Assembly (NCBI GenBank): GCA_963712595.1
Contig: CAVQIM010000001.1
Location: 682,001-746,000, forward strand
Length of the DNA: 64,000 nucleotides
Origin: VRUE01 sp963712595
Lineage (GTDB): Bacteria > Actinomycetota > Thermoleophilia > Solirubrobacterales > 70-9
Direction: 5' to 3'
Shown here: piece after piece, positions 10,570 to 19,612 of the stretch
Layout of the letters: each line of letters starts with the position of its first letter
How positions within the stretch are numbered: position 1 is the first letter of the stretch
Notes under the pieces: generated by a model
The model's input: only the letters and a program-made list of their open reading frames with translations
Databases searched by the model: none
Told to the model about the DNA's origin: nothing
Position numbers and translations under genes: made by a program

Positions 10570-11483
10570 GCATCCTGCTCTCCAAAGAGACGACCTTCAT
10601 CGTCCAGGGAATCACCGGGCGCGAGGCGGTCAACCTGACCCGCGAGTGCCTCGACTACGGCTCCAAGGTCGTCGGCGGCGTCACCCCCGGCCGCAAGGGC
10701 CGCGAGGTGCACGGTGTGCCGGTCTTCGACACCGTCGCCCAGGCGGTCGAGAACCACGGCGGCCCGATCGACGGCTCGGTCGTCACCGTCCCCCCCGCCT
10801 TCACCAAGGACGCGGTGCTGGAGGCGATCGAGAATGGGATCAAGCTGATCGTGATCGTCACCGAGCGCATCCCGCGCCGCGACGTCGCCCAGATGGTCGA
10901 GCTGGCCAACCTGCGCGGGGCGCGGATCATCGGCCCCAACTGCCTCGGCTTGATCGTCCCCGAGGTCTGCAAGATGGGCGGCATCGGCGGTCCCGCCAAG
11001 GACGCGGCCAAGGCCTACGCGCCGGGTCCGGTCGGCGTGATGAGCCGCTCGGGCGGGATGACCACCGAGATTTCCTCCTCGCTGACCCAGGCGGGGCTCG
11101 GCGTCTCCACCGCGGTCTCGATCGGGGGCGACGCGATCATCGGCTCCACCTACGCCGAGCTGATGCCCTACTTCGAGGCCGACGAGCAGACCCGGGCGAT
11201 CGTGATCTACACCGAGCCCGGCGGTCGCATGGAGGCGCAGCTCTCCGAATGGGTCAAGGACAACGACTCGCGCCTGCCGATCGTCGCCTTCATGGCGGGC
11301 AAGTTCATGGACGACGAGGAGATGAAGGGGATGAGCTTCGGCCACGCGGGAACGATCGTCGAGGGCGTGGAGGACACCGCGACGGAGAAGATCGCCCGGC
11401 TCGAAGCAGCCGGCATCAGGGTGGTCGAGCGGATCGACGAGATCCCCGACGCGGTCAAGGAGAAGCTGGGGGTGACAGCCTGA
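10566..11483 (+). CDS. sucD: Succinyl-CoA synthetase alpha subunit
   Basis: GTG 10566 overlaps the sucC stop (GTGA) and starts VSILLSKETTFIVQGITGRE, typical of SucD; the longer open frame upstream is a shadow of sucC. The protein has 305 residues. The Rossmann CoA-binding part has GGVTPGRKGREVHGVPVF; IGPNCLGLI and MSRSGGMTTEISS follow. SFGHAGTIVEG near residue 259 carries the phosphohistidine. It acts with SucC. Its stop TGATG overlaps the start of the ferredoxin gene by one base, so all three are one translationally coupled unit. Confidence 0.92.
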   Translation: MSILLSKETTFIVQGITGREAVNLTRECLDYGSKVVGGVTPGRKGREVHGVPVFDTVAQAVENHGGPIDGSVVTVPPAFTKDAVLEAIENGIKLIVIVTERIPRRDVAQMVELANLRGARIIGPNCLGLIVPEVCKMGGIGGPAKDAAKAYAPGPVGVMSRSGGMTTEISSSLTQAGLGVSTAVSIGGDAIIGSTYAELMPYFEADEQTRAIVIYTEPGGRMEAQLSEWVKDNDSRLPIVAFMAGKFMDDEEMKGMSFGHAGTIVEGVEDTATEKIARLEAAGIRVVERIDEIPDAVKEKLGVTA

Positions 11484-11716
11484 TGGCCGAGGCGCTGAGC
11501 AAGGTCTTCATCGACGTCGAGGTCGACGCCTCGGTGGCCTCCGACACCGAGCTGGCGAAGAAACTGGAGGAAGTCTGCCCGGTCGACATCTTCGAGGCGA
11601 CCGCTGGCGGCGTCGAGGTCGTCGAAGGCAACCTCGACGAGTGCGTTCTCTGCAACCTCTGCGTCGACGCCGCCCCAGACGGCACGGTTCGCGTCATCAA
11701 GCTGTACGAGCAGTAG
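11483..11716 (+). CDS. Single-cluster 4Fe-4S ferredoxin-like protein
   Basis: The gene encodes 77 residues. Cysteines are arranged as CPVDIFE followed 22 residues later by CVLCNLC, that is one distal Cys plus CxxCxxC, enough for one [4Fe-4S] cluster as in FixX-like ferredoxins. The second CxxCxxCxxxCP set of bacterial 2[4Fe-4S] ferredoxins is absent. It starts inside the sucD stop codon (TGATG), so it is translated with the succinyl-CoA synthetase genes. An electron carrier for a 2-oxoacid:ferredoxin oxidoreductase feeding succinyl-CoA to SucCD would make sense, but no such gene is in the window. The last 20 bp overlap the convergent HxlR gene. Confidence 0.8.
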   Translation: MAEALSKVFIDVEVDASVASDTELAKKLEEVCPVDIFEATAGGVEVVEGNLDECVLCNLCVDAAPDGTVRVIKLYEQ

Positions 11717-12386
11717 CGGCAGCCGGGTCCGCCACCATCGCCAGCGCTTCCGTGCGCAAGCGCTCGGGCAGGACGACCATCTCCCGCAGGTCAGCCAGCA
11801 TGGCGCGGTCGCCGCTGACCTCAATCCCCGCCTCGCCGGCCTCGCCGGCGGCCAGGGCCGCGATCACCTCGATCGGCGCCCCGGAGAGCGTCAGGTCCGC
11901 ATCGCCGACATCGCCGCGCGAGGCGCCGATCCAGCCGTCCTCGATCCGCAAGCCGTAGGAGCGACCGCCACTGCGCAAGCCGATCGTCAGCCGGGCGTCG
12001 GCGGGCGGCTGCAGGAGGGTTCGCAGCGCGTTGGGCAGCGACGACGGAGCGAGGCCGGCGACGTCGCTCACCTGTTGGAAGTTGAGGCCCCAGCGGGCAA
12101 GTTCGAGCATCGGCTTCTCCAGCCCCCGCCCCAGATCGGTCAGCTCGTAGGCGGCCGCCGAGACGGGTGGGTCGAGCTCGCGGCGCAGGACCACGCCTTC
12201 CCGCTCGAGGTCGCGCAGGCGCTTCGTCAGCACGTCGGTAGGGGCGCCGCCGACGTCACGGGCCAGTTCGGCGAAGCGGAGTGGCCCCAGCGAGAGCTCG
12301 CGCACGATCAGCAGCGACCAGCGCTCGCCGATGTGGTCGAGTGCGCAGGCGAGGCTGCACGGCTGGCCGTACTGGCGGCGTGTCAT
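11697..12386 (-). CDS. HxlR family transcriptional regulator with C-terminal SCP2-like domain
   Basis: The protein has 229 residues. The winged helix occupies residues 1-100: CSLACALDHIGERWSLLIVRELSLGPLRF and TDVLTKRLRDLEREGVV are hallmarks of HxlR, with Cys at position 10. The C-terminal half has alternating hydrophobic strands (RSYGLRIEDGWIGASRGDVGDADLTLSG) like the SCP2-like domains attached to some actinobacterial HxlR proteins. It is divergent from an MMPL exporter with a 68-bp shared upstream region containing an AT-rich inverted repeat, so it may control that exporter and itself (inference). Confidence 0.85.
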   Translation of the reverse strand: MTRRQYGQPCSLACALDHIGERWSLLIVRELSLGPLRFAELARDVGGAPTDVLTKRLRDLEREGVVLRRELDPPVSAAAYELTDLGRGLEKPMLELARWGLNFQQVSDVAGLAPSSLPNALRTLLQPPADARLTIGLRSGGRSYGLRIEDGWIGASRGDVGDADLTLSGAPIEVIAALAAGEAGEAGIEVSGDRAMLADLREMVVLPERLRTEALAMVADPAAATARTA

Positions 12387-12412
12387 CGCTCAATAGTAAC
12401 AGCGTAATTTGA

Positions 12413-12436
12413 AATTCAAAGTGCTCGCTTTGAATT
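12413..12436. promoter_or_regulatory. Inverted repeat, candidate HxlR operator
   Basis: AATTCAAAG (12413-12421) and CTTTGAATT (12428-12436) form a perfect 9-bp inverted repeat with a 6-bp spacer, overlapping a smaller palindrome TTTGAAATTCAAA. The block is strikingly A/T-rich for this genome and sits between divergent HxlR and MMPL genes. TACAGT at 12441-12446 could be a -10 element for the MMPL gene. Confidence 0.6.
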
Positions 12437-12454
12437 CTGGTACAGTCCCGCGCC

Positions 12455-14584
12455 GTGGACCGGATCGCCAACCTCACCTGGGAGCACCCGAAGCGGGTCC
12501 TGGCGGCGGTCGGCGTCTTCTTCCTGCTCGCAGTGGCCGTGGGACACGACGTCGAGCAGCACCTGAGGGCAGCCGGCTTTACCGATCCGGCCTCCGAGAG
12601 CGAGCGGGCGACGGGGGTGCTCGCCGACGCACTGGGCTACGACGCGAATCCCGGCCTGGTGCTGATCGTCCGGGATCCAGACGGCGGCCCGCTCGACGTC
12701 CAGAGTCCGGCCGTGCGGCGCGAAGTCGGCCGGCTCAGCCAGGAGGTGGCGGGGGTCGAATACGTCGGCCGCGTGGTCAACCCGCTGCGCGACCGCCGCG
12801 CCGGCGCCTCGCTGATCGCCCGCGACGGCCGCTCCCTGGCCATCTCCGTCCACCTATCGACCTCCGACCTCGAAGACAAGGGCGGGTTCGTCGCCGAAGA
12901 CGTCCAGCCGCTGGCCGAAGCGAGCAGGCTCGATGTCGCAATGGGTGGCTTCGCCGCAGGATTCAACGACACCAACGACCAGACCAAATCCGACCTGACC
13001 AAGGCCGAGCTGATCGCCTTCCCGATCCTCGCGCTGCTGCTCCTGGTCGTCTTCCGCGGCGTCGTCGCCGCCGGGATACCGCTGCTGATCGGGGGAATCT
13101 CGATCGTCGGCACGCTCTTCGTCCTGCGCGTGATGTCGGTCTTCGTCGACACCTCGGTGTTTGCGCTCAACATCGCGACCGCGCTCAGCCTCGGCCTCGC
13201 CGTCGACTACGCGCTGCTGCTCGTCTCGAGATATCGAGAGGAGATCGCGAAGGAAGGGGCGACACGCGAGGCGCACCGCCGCACCGTCCGTACCGCCGGC
13301 CGCACGGCCCTCTTCTCCGGCTTCACCGTGGCCGCGGCAATGGCGGCGCTGGGCGTCCTGCCGCAGCGCTTCCTCTACTCGATCGCGGTCGCGGGAGCGT
13401 CGGTCGGGCTGCTCTCGGCGATCATGGCGATCCTCGTCGTCCCCTCGCTGCTGGCGTTGCTCGGGACCCGCATCGACGCGCTCTCGGTGCGCCGCGGTCC
13501 GGCGGTATCCGACGAATCCGACGGCTGGTACCGCCTCGCCCGCGGCGTGATGCGACACCCGGTGGGCGTCGCCCTCGCCAGCACGGTCCTGCTCCTGGCC
13601 GCCGCCTCCCCCCTGCTCTGGACGACCCTCACCGGCCCGAGCGCCGAAGCCGTGCCGCCGGGGCAGCCTTCCTACGACGCCTACAGGTACCTCGAAGCCC
13701 ACTACCCCCGCGACGTCGCCGAGGCGGTCACGGTAACCGTCGACGGGCGAGCGGGCAGCGCGGAGCTGGCCGCCTTCGGGCGCCGGGTCGAGGCACTCGA
13801 GGGCATCGTGCGCGGCACGCCGATGGTGCGCGCCTCGAACCAAGTCGCCTACGCCAACTACGGACTGCGCGGGCCGGCGCTGGACGAGTCCTCGCAGGAG
13901 ACCGTGGAGGAGATCCGCGCCCTCAGCCCCCCCGGCACCGCGACGACGCTCGTCTCCGGCAACACCGCGGGCTTCGTCGACCAGAAGCAGAGCCTCCTCG
14001 ACCACATTCCCCTGGTCGTCGGGATCATCGCCGCAACCACCCTGCTCATCCTCTTCCTCCTCACCGGCTCCGTCCTACTGCCGCTGAAGACATTGCTGAT
14101 GAACGCGATGACGCTGGGAGCGACGCTGGGCATCGTTGTCCTCTCCTTCCAGGAGGGCTGGCTCGACGGCCTCTTCGCCTACACCGGTCCCGCGGCGGTC
14201 GAGGTGACCAGCCTCGTCTTCCTCTTCGCGATCATCTTCGGCCTCGCCACCGACTACGCCGTCCTGGTGATGGCGCGGATCAAGGAGCAGCACGACCTCG
14301 GCGCCAGCAACGAGGACGCGGTGGCGATCGGCATCGGCCGCACTGGCCGGGTGATCACCGCCGCCGCGGTGATGATCGCCGTCGTCTTCCTCGCCTTCGG
14401 CGTCAGCACGGTCTTCTTCATGAAGGAGATCGCCGTCGGAGCGGCGATCGGCGTCCTCCTCGACGCAACCGTAGTCCGCGCCCTTCTAGTCCCCTCCCTG
14501 ATGCGCCTGCTGGGCGAGTGGAACTGGTGGGCCCCCAAACCCCTGCGCCGCGTCTACCTCCGCCTCGGCATCTCCGAGGCCTGA
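12455..14584 (+). CDS. MMPL/RND family exporter
   Basis: The protein has 709 residues from GTG 12455. It shows the two-fold MMPL architecture: an N-terminal membrane helix (VLAAVGVFFLLAVAVG), an extracytoplasmic domain, five helices including LGLAVDYALLLVSRYREE, a second extracytoplasmic domain, and a matching second set with FGLATDYAVLVMARIKEQH. The GLAxDYxLLxxxRxxE motif with the proton-relay Asp-Tyr occurs in both halves. Family members export lipids, hydrophobic compounds or drugs using the proton gradient. The divergent HxlR gene suggests inducible expression. Substrate unknown. Confidence 0.88.
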   Translation: MDRIANLTWEHPKRVLAAVGVFFLLAVAVGHDVEQHLRAAGFTDPASESERATGVLADALGYDANPGLVLIVRDPDGGPLDVQSPAVRREVGRLSQEVAGVEYVGRVVNPLRDRRAGASLIARDGRSLAISVHLSTSDLEDKGGFVAEDVQPLAEASRLDVAMGGFAAGFNDTNDQTKSDLTKAELIAFPILALLLLVVFRGVVAAGIPLLIGGISIVGTLFVLRVMSVFVDTSVFALNIATALSLGLAVDYALLLVSRYREEIAKEGATREAHRRTVRTAGRTALFSGFTVAAAMAALGVLPQRFLYSIAVAGASVGLLSAIMAILVVPSLLALLGTRIDALSVRRGPAVSDESDGWYRLARGVMRHPVGVALASTVLLLAAASPLLWTTLTGPSAEAVPPGQPSYDAYRYLEAHYPRDVAEAVTVTVDGRAGSAELAAFGRRVEALEGIVRGTPMVRASNQVAYANYGLRGPALDESSQETVEEIRALSPPGTATTLVSGNTAGFVDQKQSLLDHIPLVVGIIAATTLLILFLLTGSVLLPLKTLLMNAMTLGATLGIVVLSFQEGWLDGLFAYTGPAAVEVTSLVFLFAIIFGLATDYAVLVMARIKEQHDLGASNEDAVAIGIGRTGRVITAAAVMIAVVFLAFGVSTVFFMKEIAVGAAIGVLLDATVVRALLVPSLMRLLGEWNWWAPKPLRRVYLRLGISEA

Positions 14585-14641
14585 AAAAGCCCGCCGACGG
14601 GCCTGAAACACGCCTATGCGTCTCATTCGAGGCCCGTCGGC
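14585..14641 (-). terminator. Long hairpin with U-tract on the minus strand
   Basis: GCCGACGGGCCT (14593-14604) and AGGCCCGTCGGC (14630-14641) pair perfectly over 12 bp with a 25-base loop. Read on the minus strand the stem is followed by GGGCTTTTTC. Both flanking genes are on the plus strand, so it may act bidirectionally or stop antisense transcription. Confidence 0.5.
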
Positions 14642-14737
14642 CTCGGGGTTATGTGCGTGGCGTCACGGGGTAGTTGTGCATGGATTGGTGTACCGCTAAC
14701 GTGTACATCAATCCCTGTAACGAAAGGTTGAGACCAG

Positions 14738-16030
14738 TTGATCGATAGGCCCCGCCGGGTCGCCGTGGTCGGCGGCAACCGGATCCCGTTCGCGCGCTCG
14801 AACTCCGTCTACTCGCGCGCCTCCAACCAGGACATGCTCACCGCCGCGCTCGACGGCCTCGTCGCCCGTTTCTCGCTCGAGGGCGAGCGGCTCGGCGAGG
14901 TCGCGGGCGGCGCCGTGCTCAAGCACTCGCGCGACCGCGATCTAACCCGGGAGAGCGTGCTCGGCACCCGCCTTGCGCCCGAGACGCCCGCCTACGACGT
15001 GCAGCAGGCTTGCGGCACCGGCCTCGAGACGACGATCCTCGTCGCCAACAAGATCGCCCTCGGCCAGATCGACGCCGGCATCGCCTGCGGCGCCGACACC
15101 ACCTCCGATGCACCGCTCGCGCTCAACGAGGGCCTGCGCGAAGTACTGCTCGACGCCAATCGCGAGAAGTCCAACCTCGGCCGCCTCAAGCAGCTCACCC
15201 GGGTGCGGCCGAGTCATGTCGTGCCGGCGATCCCGCGCAACGAGGAGCCGCGCACAGGCCTCTCGATGGGCGAGCACTGCGCGATCATGGCCTCGGAGTG
15301 GGGCGTCGGCCGCGAGGAGCAGGACGAGCTCACGGTGCGCAGCCACCACAACCTCGCCGCCGCCTACGAGGGCGGCTTCATGGAGGACCTGGTCAGCCCC
15401 TACCTCACCCTCGAGCGCGACCAGAACCTTCGCCCGGACTCCTCGGCGGAGAAGCTGGCCAAGCTCGGTCCGGTCTTCGGCGGCGAGCAGGGAACGATGA
15501 CCGCGGCCAACTCCACCCCGCTCAGCGACGGCGCCTCGGCGGTGCTGTTGGCCAGCGAGGAGTGGGCCAAGGAGCGCGGCCTGCCGATCCTCGCCTGGTT
15601 CGTCGACGGCCAGACCGCGGCGATCGACCACGTGCATAAGCGCGAGGGACTGCTGATGGCGCCGGCCTACGCGATGCCTGCGATGCTCGACCGCGCCGGC
15701 CTGAAGCTGCAGGACTTCGAGCTCTACGAGATCCACGAGGCCTTCGCCGCCCAGGTGCTCTGCACGCTGCGCGCTTGGGAGGACCCAGCGTTCTGCCGCG
15801 ACCGCCTCGGCCGCGAGGAGCCACTCGGCGCGATCGACCGTGAGCGGCTCAACGTCAACGGCGGCTCGCTCGCAGCCGGGCACCCCTTCGCGGCCACCGG
15901 CGGCCGAATCGTTGCCAGCCTCGCCAAGGCGCTGGACGAGCGCGGATCTGGGCGCGGCATGATCAGCGTCTGCGCGGCGGGCGGCCAGGGTGTCGTCGCC
16001 GTTCTCGAAAGCGCAGGAGGAGACCGATGA
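14738..16030 (+). CDS. Acetyl-CoA C-acyltransferase (thiolase, FadI/FadA2-like)
   Basis: The protein has 430 residues from TTG 14738, with GAAAGG 10 bp upstream. Motifs: VVGGNRIPFARSNSVY at the N-terminus, QQACGTGLE with the acyl-accepting Cys, EIHEAFAAQVL, NVNGGSLAAGHPFAATGGR with the active-site His, and CAAGGQG with the second Cys. The about 430-residue length fits the FadI/FadA2 subgroup. It catalyses thiolytic release of acetyl-CoA from 3-ketoacyl-CoA. It overlaps fabG4 by ATGA. The order thiolase-FabG4-MaoC-acyl-CoA dehydrogenase resembles fadA2-fabG4-htdX-fadE5 of Mycobacterium tuberculosis. Confidence 0.9.
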   Translation: MIDRPRRVAVVGGNRIPFARSNSVYSRASNQDMLTAALDGLVARFSLEGERLGEVAGGAVLKHSRDRDLTRESVLGTRLAPETPAYDVQQACGTGLETTILVANKIALGQIDAGIACGADTTSDAPLALNEGLREVLLDANREKSNLGRLKQLTRVRPSHVVPAIPRNEEPRTGLSMGEHCAIMASEWGVGREEQDELTVRSHHNLAAAYEGGFMEDLVSPYLTLERDQNLRPDSSAEKLAKLGPVFGGEQGTMTAANSTPLSDGASAVLLASEEWAKERGLPILAWFVDGQTAAIDHVHKREGLLMAPAYAMPAMLDRAGLKLQDFELYEIHEAFAAQVLCTLRAWEDPAFCRDRLGREEPLGAIDRERLNVNGGSLAAGHPFAATGGRIVASLAKALDERGSGRGMISVCAAGGQGVVAVLESAGGDR

Positions 16031-17349
16031 GCGACCTCTACTCGACCGTCGTCAACTCGCCACCCGGGCGGCTGATCGCCCCCCGCATCGGCCTCCCGCA
16101 ACCAGCCGAGCTGGACCGTCACGCTCCCGGCGCACGGGTCATCTCGGGCCCGGTCCTCGACGGTGCCGCCCCGGGCGGGCGACTCGGCAAGTCGATCGCG
16201 CAGCTGCTCGCCGAGATCGATGCTCCACGACCGCAGAAATCGGACTCGCCGGTGAAGGCACTCGTCTTCGACGCCACCGGCATCGAAGACTCGACCCAGC
16301 TGGTCGAGCTGCAGCGCTTCTTCTACCCCAACGTCAAGCGGTTGCAGCGCTCCGGCCGCGTCGTCGTCCTCGGCACGCCCCCCACCGGCCTGCCGCCGCG
16401 TGCGGCGACGGCGCAGCGGGCGCTCGAGGGATTCACCCGCTCGCTCGGCAAGGAGATCGGCCGCGGGGTCACCGTGCAGCTCGCCTATGTCGCCACCGGC
16501 GCCGAGGGGGAGATCGGCTCGACCATGCGCTTCCTGCTCTCACCGCGCTCGGCTTACGTCTCGGGTCAGGTGATCGAGATCGGGGCCGCCGTCGCGAAGG
16601 CACCGCAGCTCGACTGGGAGCGTCCGCTCGAAGGCAAGCTCGCGCTCGTCACCGGTGCCTCGCGCGGGATCGGCGAGGCGATCGCCACGGTCCTGCACCG
16701 CGACGGCGCCGAGCTCGCCCTGCTCGACGTTCCCGCCCTCGCCGACGACCTCGCAGAAGTTGCCAGCCGGCTCGACGCGGAGACGATAGAGCTCGACATC
16801 ACCGAGGCCGACGCGCCGATGGCGATCGCCGGGCGGCTTGGAGGCGGCGTCGACGTCGTCGTCCACAACGCCGGCGTCACCCGCGACCGCACCATCGCCA
16901 AGATGCCGGAGGACCGCTGGACCTCGCTGATGGAGATCAATCTCTCCAGCGAGGAGCGGATCGACGACGAGCTGCTCGAGCGCAAGCTGCTGCGCGAGAA
17001 CGGCCGCATCGTCTGCGTCTCCTCGATGAGCGGAGTTGCCGGCAACTCCGGCCAGACCAACTACGCCGCCTCGAAGGCGGGCGTGATCGGCATGGTCGAA
17101 GCGATGGCGCCGGAGCTGGCGAAGCGCAAAGCGACGATCAACGCCGTCGCCCCCGGCTTCATCGAGACCCAGATGACGGCGGCGATGCCGATCCCCGTCC
17201 GCGAAGCGGGGCGGCGGATGAACAGCATGTCGCAGGGCGGCCTCCCCGTCGACGTCGCCGAGACGATCGCCTGGTTCGCCAGCCCTGCCTCGACAGGGGT
17301 CAACGGCAACGTCGTCCGCGTCTGCGGGCAGAGCCTGCTGGGAGCGTGA
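16027..17349 (+). CDS. fabG: High-molecular-weight 3-oxoacyl-ACP/CoA reductase (FabG4-like)
   Basis: The protein has 440 residues, the length of FabG4-type reductases. An N-terminal degenerate Rossmann domain (about residues 1-200) precedes an active SDR domain: LALVTGASRGIGEAIA (NAD(P) binding), HNAGVTRD, VSSMSGVAGNSGQTNYAASK with the catalytic Ser, Tyr and Lys, and PGFIETQMT. It reduces 3-ketoacyl or, run backwards, oxidises 3-hydroxyacyl thioesters. It overlaps the thiolase by 4 bp and the MaoC gene by 1 bp, so a coupled operon is clear. Its partners suggest a beta-oxidation or lipid-remodelling role rather than essential FAS II. Confidence 0.9.
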   Translation: MSDLYSTVVNSPPGRLIAPRIGLPQPAELDRHAPGARVISGPVLDGAAPGGRLGKSIAQLLAEIDAPRPQKSDSPVKALVFDATGIEDSTQLVELQRFFYPNVKRLQRSGRVVVLGTPPTGLPPRAATAQRALEGFTRSLGKEIGRGVTVQLAYVATGAEGEIGSTMRFLLSPRSAYVSGQVIEIGAAVAKAPQLDWERPLEGKLALVTGASRGIGEAIATVLHRDGAELALLDVPALADDLAEVASRLDAETIELDITEADAPMAIAGRLGGGVDVVVHNAGVTRDRTIAKMPEDRWTSLMEINLSSEERIDDELLERKLLRENGRIVCVSSMSGVAGNSGQTNYAASKAGVIGMVEAMAPELAKRKATINAVAPGFIETQMTAAMPIPVREAGRRMNSMSQGGLPVDVAETIAWFASPASTGVNGNVVRVCGQSLLGA

Positions 17350-18266
17350 TGGCGACGCGCACCCTCGACAGCGCTCCGAGCATCCTGCCGCTCTACGCGC
17401 GCGCGGCGGCGCCGATGATCCCGGGCGCCTCCTTGCTCCCCTTTGTTCCCGGCCGGGGCAAGGAGATCCCCGACCTCGAGCTGGCCCTGCCCGGCGTGCG
17501 GGCGAAGGCGGGGGAGGTCGCCGCCTACGCCAAGGTCTGCGGCTTCTCGCTGCGCGACCACCTCCCCCCCACCTACCCGCACGTCCTCGCCTTCCCCCTT
17601 CACATGGCTGTGATGGCGGACGGGAGCTTTCCCTTCGGCGCCGTCGGCTTGGTCCACGTCGAGAACCGCATCGCCCAGCACCGGCCCATCGGCCTCGGCG
17701 AGGAGCTGACGATCGGCGTCCGCCCAACCAAGCTGCAGAGCCATTCACGCGGGCGCACTTTCAGCCTGGTCACCGAGGTGCGCGCCGAGGACGAGGTGGT
17801 CTGGGAGGGTGCCAGCACGATGCTGCGCCGCGGCGGCGGCAAAGGCGATCCCGCCACGAAGGCCAGCGACAGAGGCGATGCACCCGAGCTGAAGGCCGGC
17901 AGCGAGTGGAGGCTGGCCGGCGACCTCGGCCGCCGCTATGCCGCCGTCTCCGGCGATCGCAACCCGATCCACATGCACTCGCTGACCGCAAAGCCGCTCG
18001 GCTTCCCGCGCGCGATCGCCCACGGGATGTGGACGAAGGCGCGCTGCCTGGCGGCGCTGGAGAGCCGCCTGCCCGACGCCTTCGCAGTCGGCGTACGCTT
18101 TCGCAAGCCGATCCTGCTGCCAGGCAGGGTCGAGTTCGCGAGCGCAGCGCAGGAAGACCGCATCGACTTCGCCGTGCGCGACCCCAAGCGCGGCGCGTCC
18201 CACCTCGAGGGCCGAATCGAGCCGATCGAGGCAAAGTCCAACGTCCCGAGGAGGAACGCCAAGTGA
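17349..18266 (+). CDS. MaoC-like double hot-dog (3R)-hydroxyacyl thioester dehydratase
   Basis: ATG 17349 overlaps the last base of the fabG stop; the longer open frame upstream is a shadow of fabG. The protein has 305 residues: an N-terminal hot-dog half and a C-terminal half with the hydratase-2 motif YAAVSGDRNPIHMHSLTAK (catalytic Asp and His), followed by FPRAIAHGMW. This is the HtdX/MaoC type that hydrates or dehydrates (R)-specific acyl thioesters. It overlaps the downstream acyl-CoA dehydrogenase by GTGA. Confidence 0.88.
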   Translation: MATRTLDSAPSILPLYARAAAPMIPGASLLPFVPGRGKEIPDLELALPGVRAKAGEVAAYAKVCGFSLRDHLPPTYPHVLAFPLHMAVMADGSFPFGAVGLVHVENRIAQHRPIGLGEELTIGVRPTKLQSHSRGRTFSLVTEVRAEDEVVWEGASTMLRRGGGKGDPATKASDRGDAPELKAGSEWRLAGDLGRRYAAVSGDRNPIHMHSLTAKPLGFPRAIAHGMWTKARCLAALESRLPDAFAVGVRFRKPILLPGRVEFASAAQEDRIDFAVRDPKRGASHLEGRIEPIEAKSNVPRRNAK

Positions 18267-19597
18267 CCGTCACCGAAGAGAAGGGGGTGGCCGAGCGCAG
18301 CATGGGATTCGGCCTGCGCTGGCTGAACCGGCTCGCCGGTTCGGACCTGCTCGACCGCATCCGCATCCGCAAGCAGGTCGAGCGGGCGCTGTTCACCGGG
18401 ACCAAGAACGGCTTCCGCTCGGCGACCGCCGCCGGCCGCACCTTCAAGGCCGCGCAGCAGCTGACCGGACCGGCGCGACAGGCATCGAGCAAGCCGCGCA
18501 GCCTCTTCGACATCACCCCGGACGACGAGCAGCAGATGCTGCAGGAAGGGGTGCGCGACTTCGCCGAGGCCAAGGTGCGGCCGGCGGCCGAGAAGGCCGA
18601 TGCCGAGCACGCGACCCCAGCCGAGCTGCTGACGCAGGCAAACGAGCTCGGCGTCAACATGCTCGGCGTTCCCGAGGAGCTGGGCGGCGTAATGCACGAG
18701 CAGGCCGCTGTGACCAGCGTCCTGATCGGCGAGGCCCTGGCCCACGGCGACATGGGGATCGCCTACGCCGCGCTCGCCCCTGGCGCCGTCGCCACCGCGA
18801 TCGGCCACTGGGGCACGGCCGAGCAGGAGGCGAGCTACTTGCCCGCATTCGCCGGCGAGGACACGCCCGCTGCAGCGCTGGCGATCCTCGAGCCGCAACC
18901 GCTCTTCGACCCACTGAAGCTGGAGACACGCGCCAAGCGCGACGGCAAGGACTGGGTCCTGGACGGCGCCAAGTCGCTCGTCGCCCGCCCGGGCGAGTGC
19001 GAGCTGTTCATCGTCGCCGCCGAGGCCGAGGGCCTTGGCCCCGCGCTGTTCGTGGTCGAGTCCGGTACCTCCGGCCTCTCGGTCGAGCCCGAGCCGGCGA
19101 TGGGATTGCGCCCCGCCGCCACCGGGCGGCTGCTGCTGGAGGACGTCCGCCTACCTGACGCTGCGCTGATGGCCGACGGCGCGCGCGATGCCTACGTCGA
19201 GTGCGTGCAGCGAGCCCGGATCGCCTGGTGCTCGCTGGCGACCGGGGCCGCGCAGGCGGTCCTCGACTACGTCATCCCCTACGTCAACGATCGCACCGCC
19301 TTCGGCGAACCGATCTCCAACCGCCAGGCAGTCGCCTTCGGCGTCTCCGACATCGGTATCGAGAGCGACGGCATGCGGCTCGCCACCTACCGCGCAGCGA
19401 GCCGCGCCGACCAGGGCCAGGAGTTCGCCCGCGAGGCAGCTCTCGCCCGCCGGCTCTGCGCCCAAAAGGGAATGCAGATCGGATCCGAAGGGGTGCAGCT
19501 GCTGGGCGGTCACGGCTTCGTCAAGGACCACCCGGTCGAGCGCTGGTACCGCGACCTCCGTGCAGCGGGCGTGATGGAGGGCGCCCTGCTCGTCTAG
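18263..19597 (+). CDS. Acyl-CoA dehydrogenase (first of two)
   Basis: GTG 18263 overlaps the MaoC stop and has GAGGAGG about 9 bp upstream. The protein has 444 residues: about 75 leading residues not typical of the family, then the ACAD N-terminal helical domain (LGVNMLGVPEELGGVM), a middle beta domain and a C-terminal helical domain (NDRTAFGEPISNRQAVAF, VQLLGGHGFVKDHPVERWYRD). FAD-dependent alpha,beta-dehydrogenation of acyl-CoA is expected. The beta-domain segment is AILEPQPLFDPLKL, a weak version of the usual TEP/GSD motif, and the C-terminal Glu lies in VMEGALLV. The divergence suggests an atypical partner subunit, perhaps of a heteromer with the next gene. Confidence 0.82.
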   Translation: MTVTEEKGVAERSMGFGLRWLNRLAGSDLLDRIRIRKQVERALFTGTKNGFRSATAAGRTFKAAQQLTGPARQASSKPRSLFDITPDDEQQMLQEGVRDFAEAKVRPAAEKADAEHATPAELLTQANELGVNMLGVPEELGGVMHEQAAVTSVLIGEALAHGDMGIAYAALAPGAVATAIGHWGTAEQEASYLPAFAGEDTPAAALAILEPQPLFDPLKLETRAKRDGKDWVLDGAKSLVARPGECELFIVAAEAEGLGPALFVVESGTSGLSVEPEPAMGLRPAATGRLLLEDVRLPDAALMADGARDAYVECVQRARIAWCSLATGAAQAVLDYVIPYVNDRTAFGEPISNRQAVAFGVSDIGIESDGMRLATYRAASRADQGQEFAREAALARRLCAQKGMQIGSEGVQLLGGHGFVKDHPVERWYRDLRAAGVMEGALLV

Positions 19598-19612
19598 AGC
19601 GAAAGCAGAGCC

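Noticed and set aside
12409..14673. 754-codon plus-strand frame over the MMPL gene
   Set aside because: It is a +1 shadow of the exporter, Arg/Pro-rich, while the real frame has all membrane motifs.
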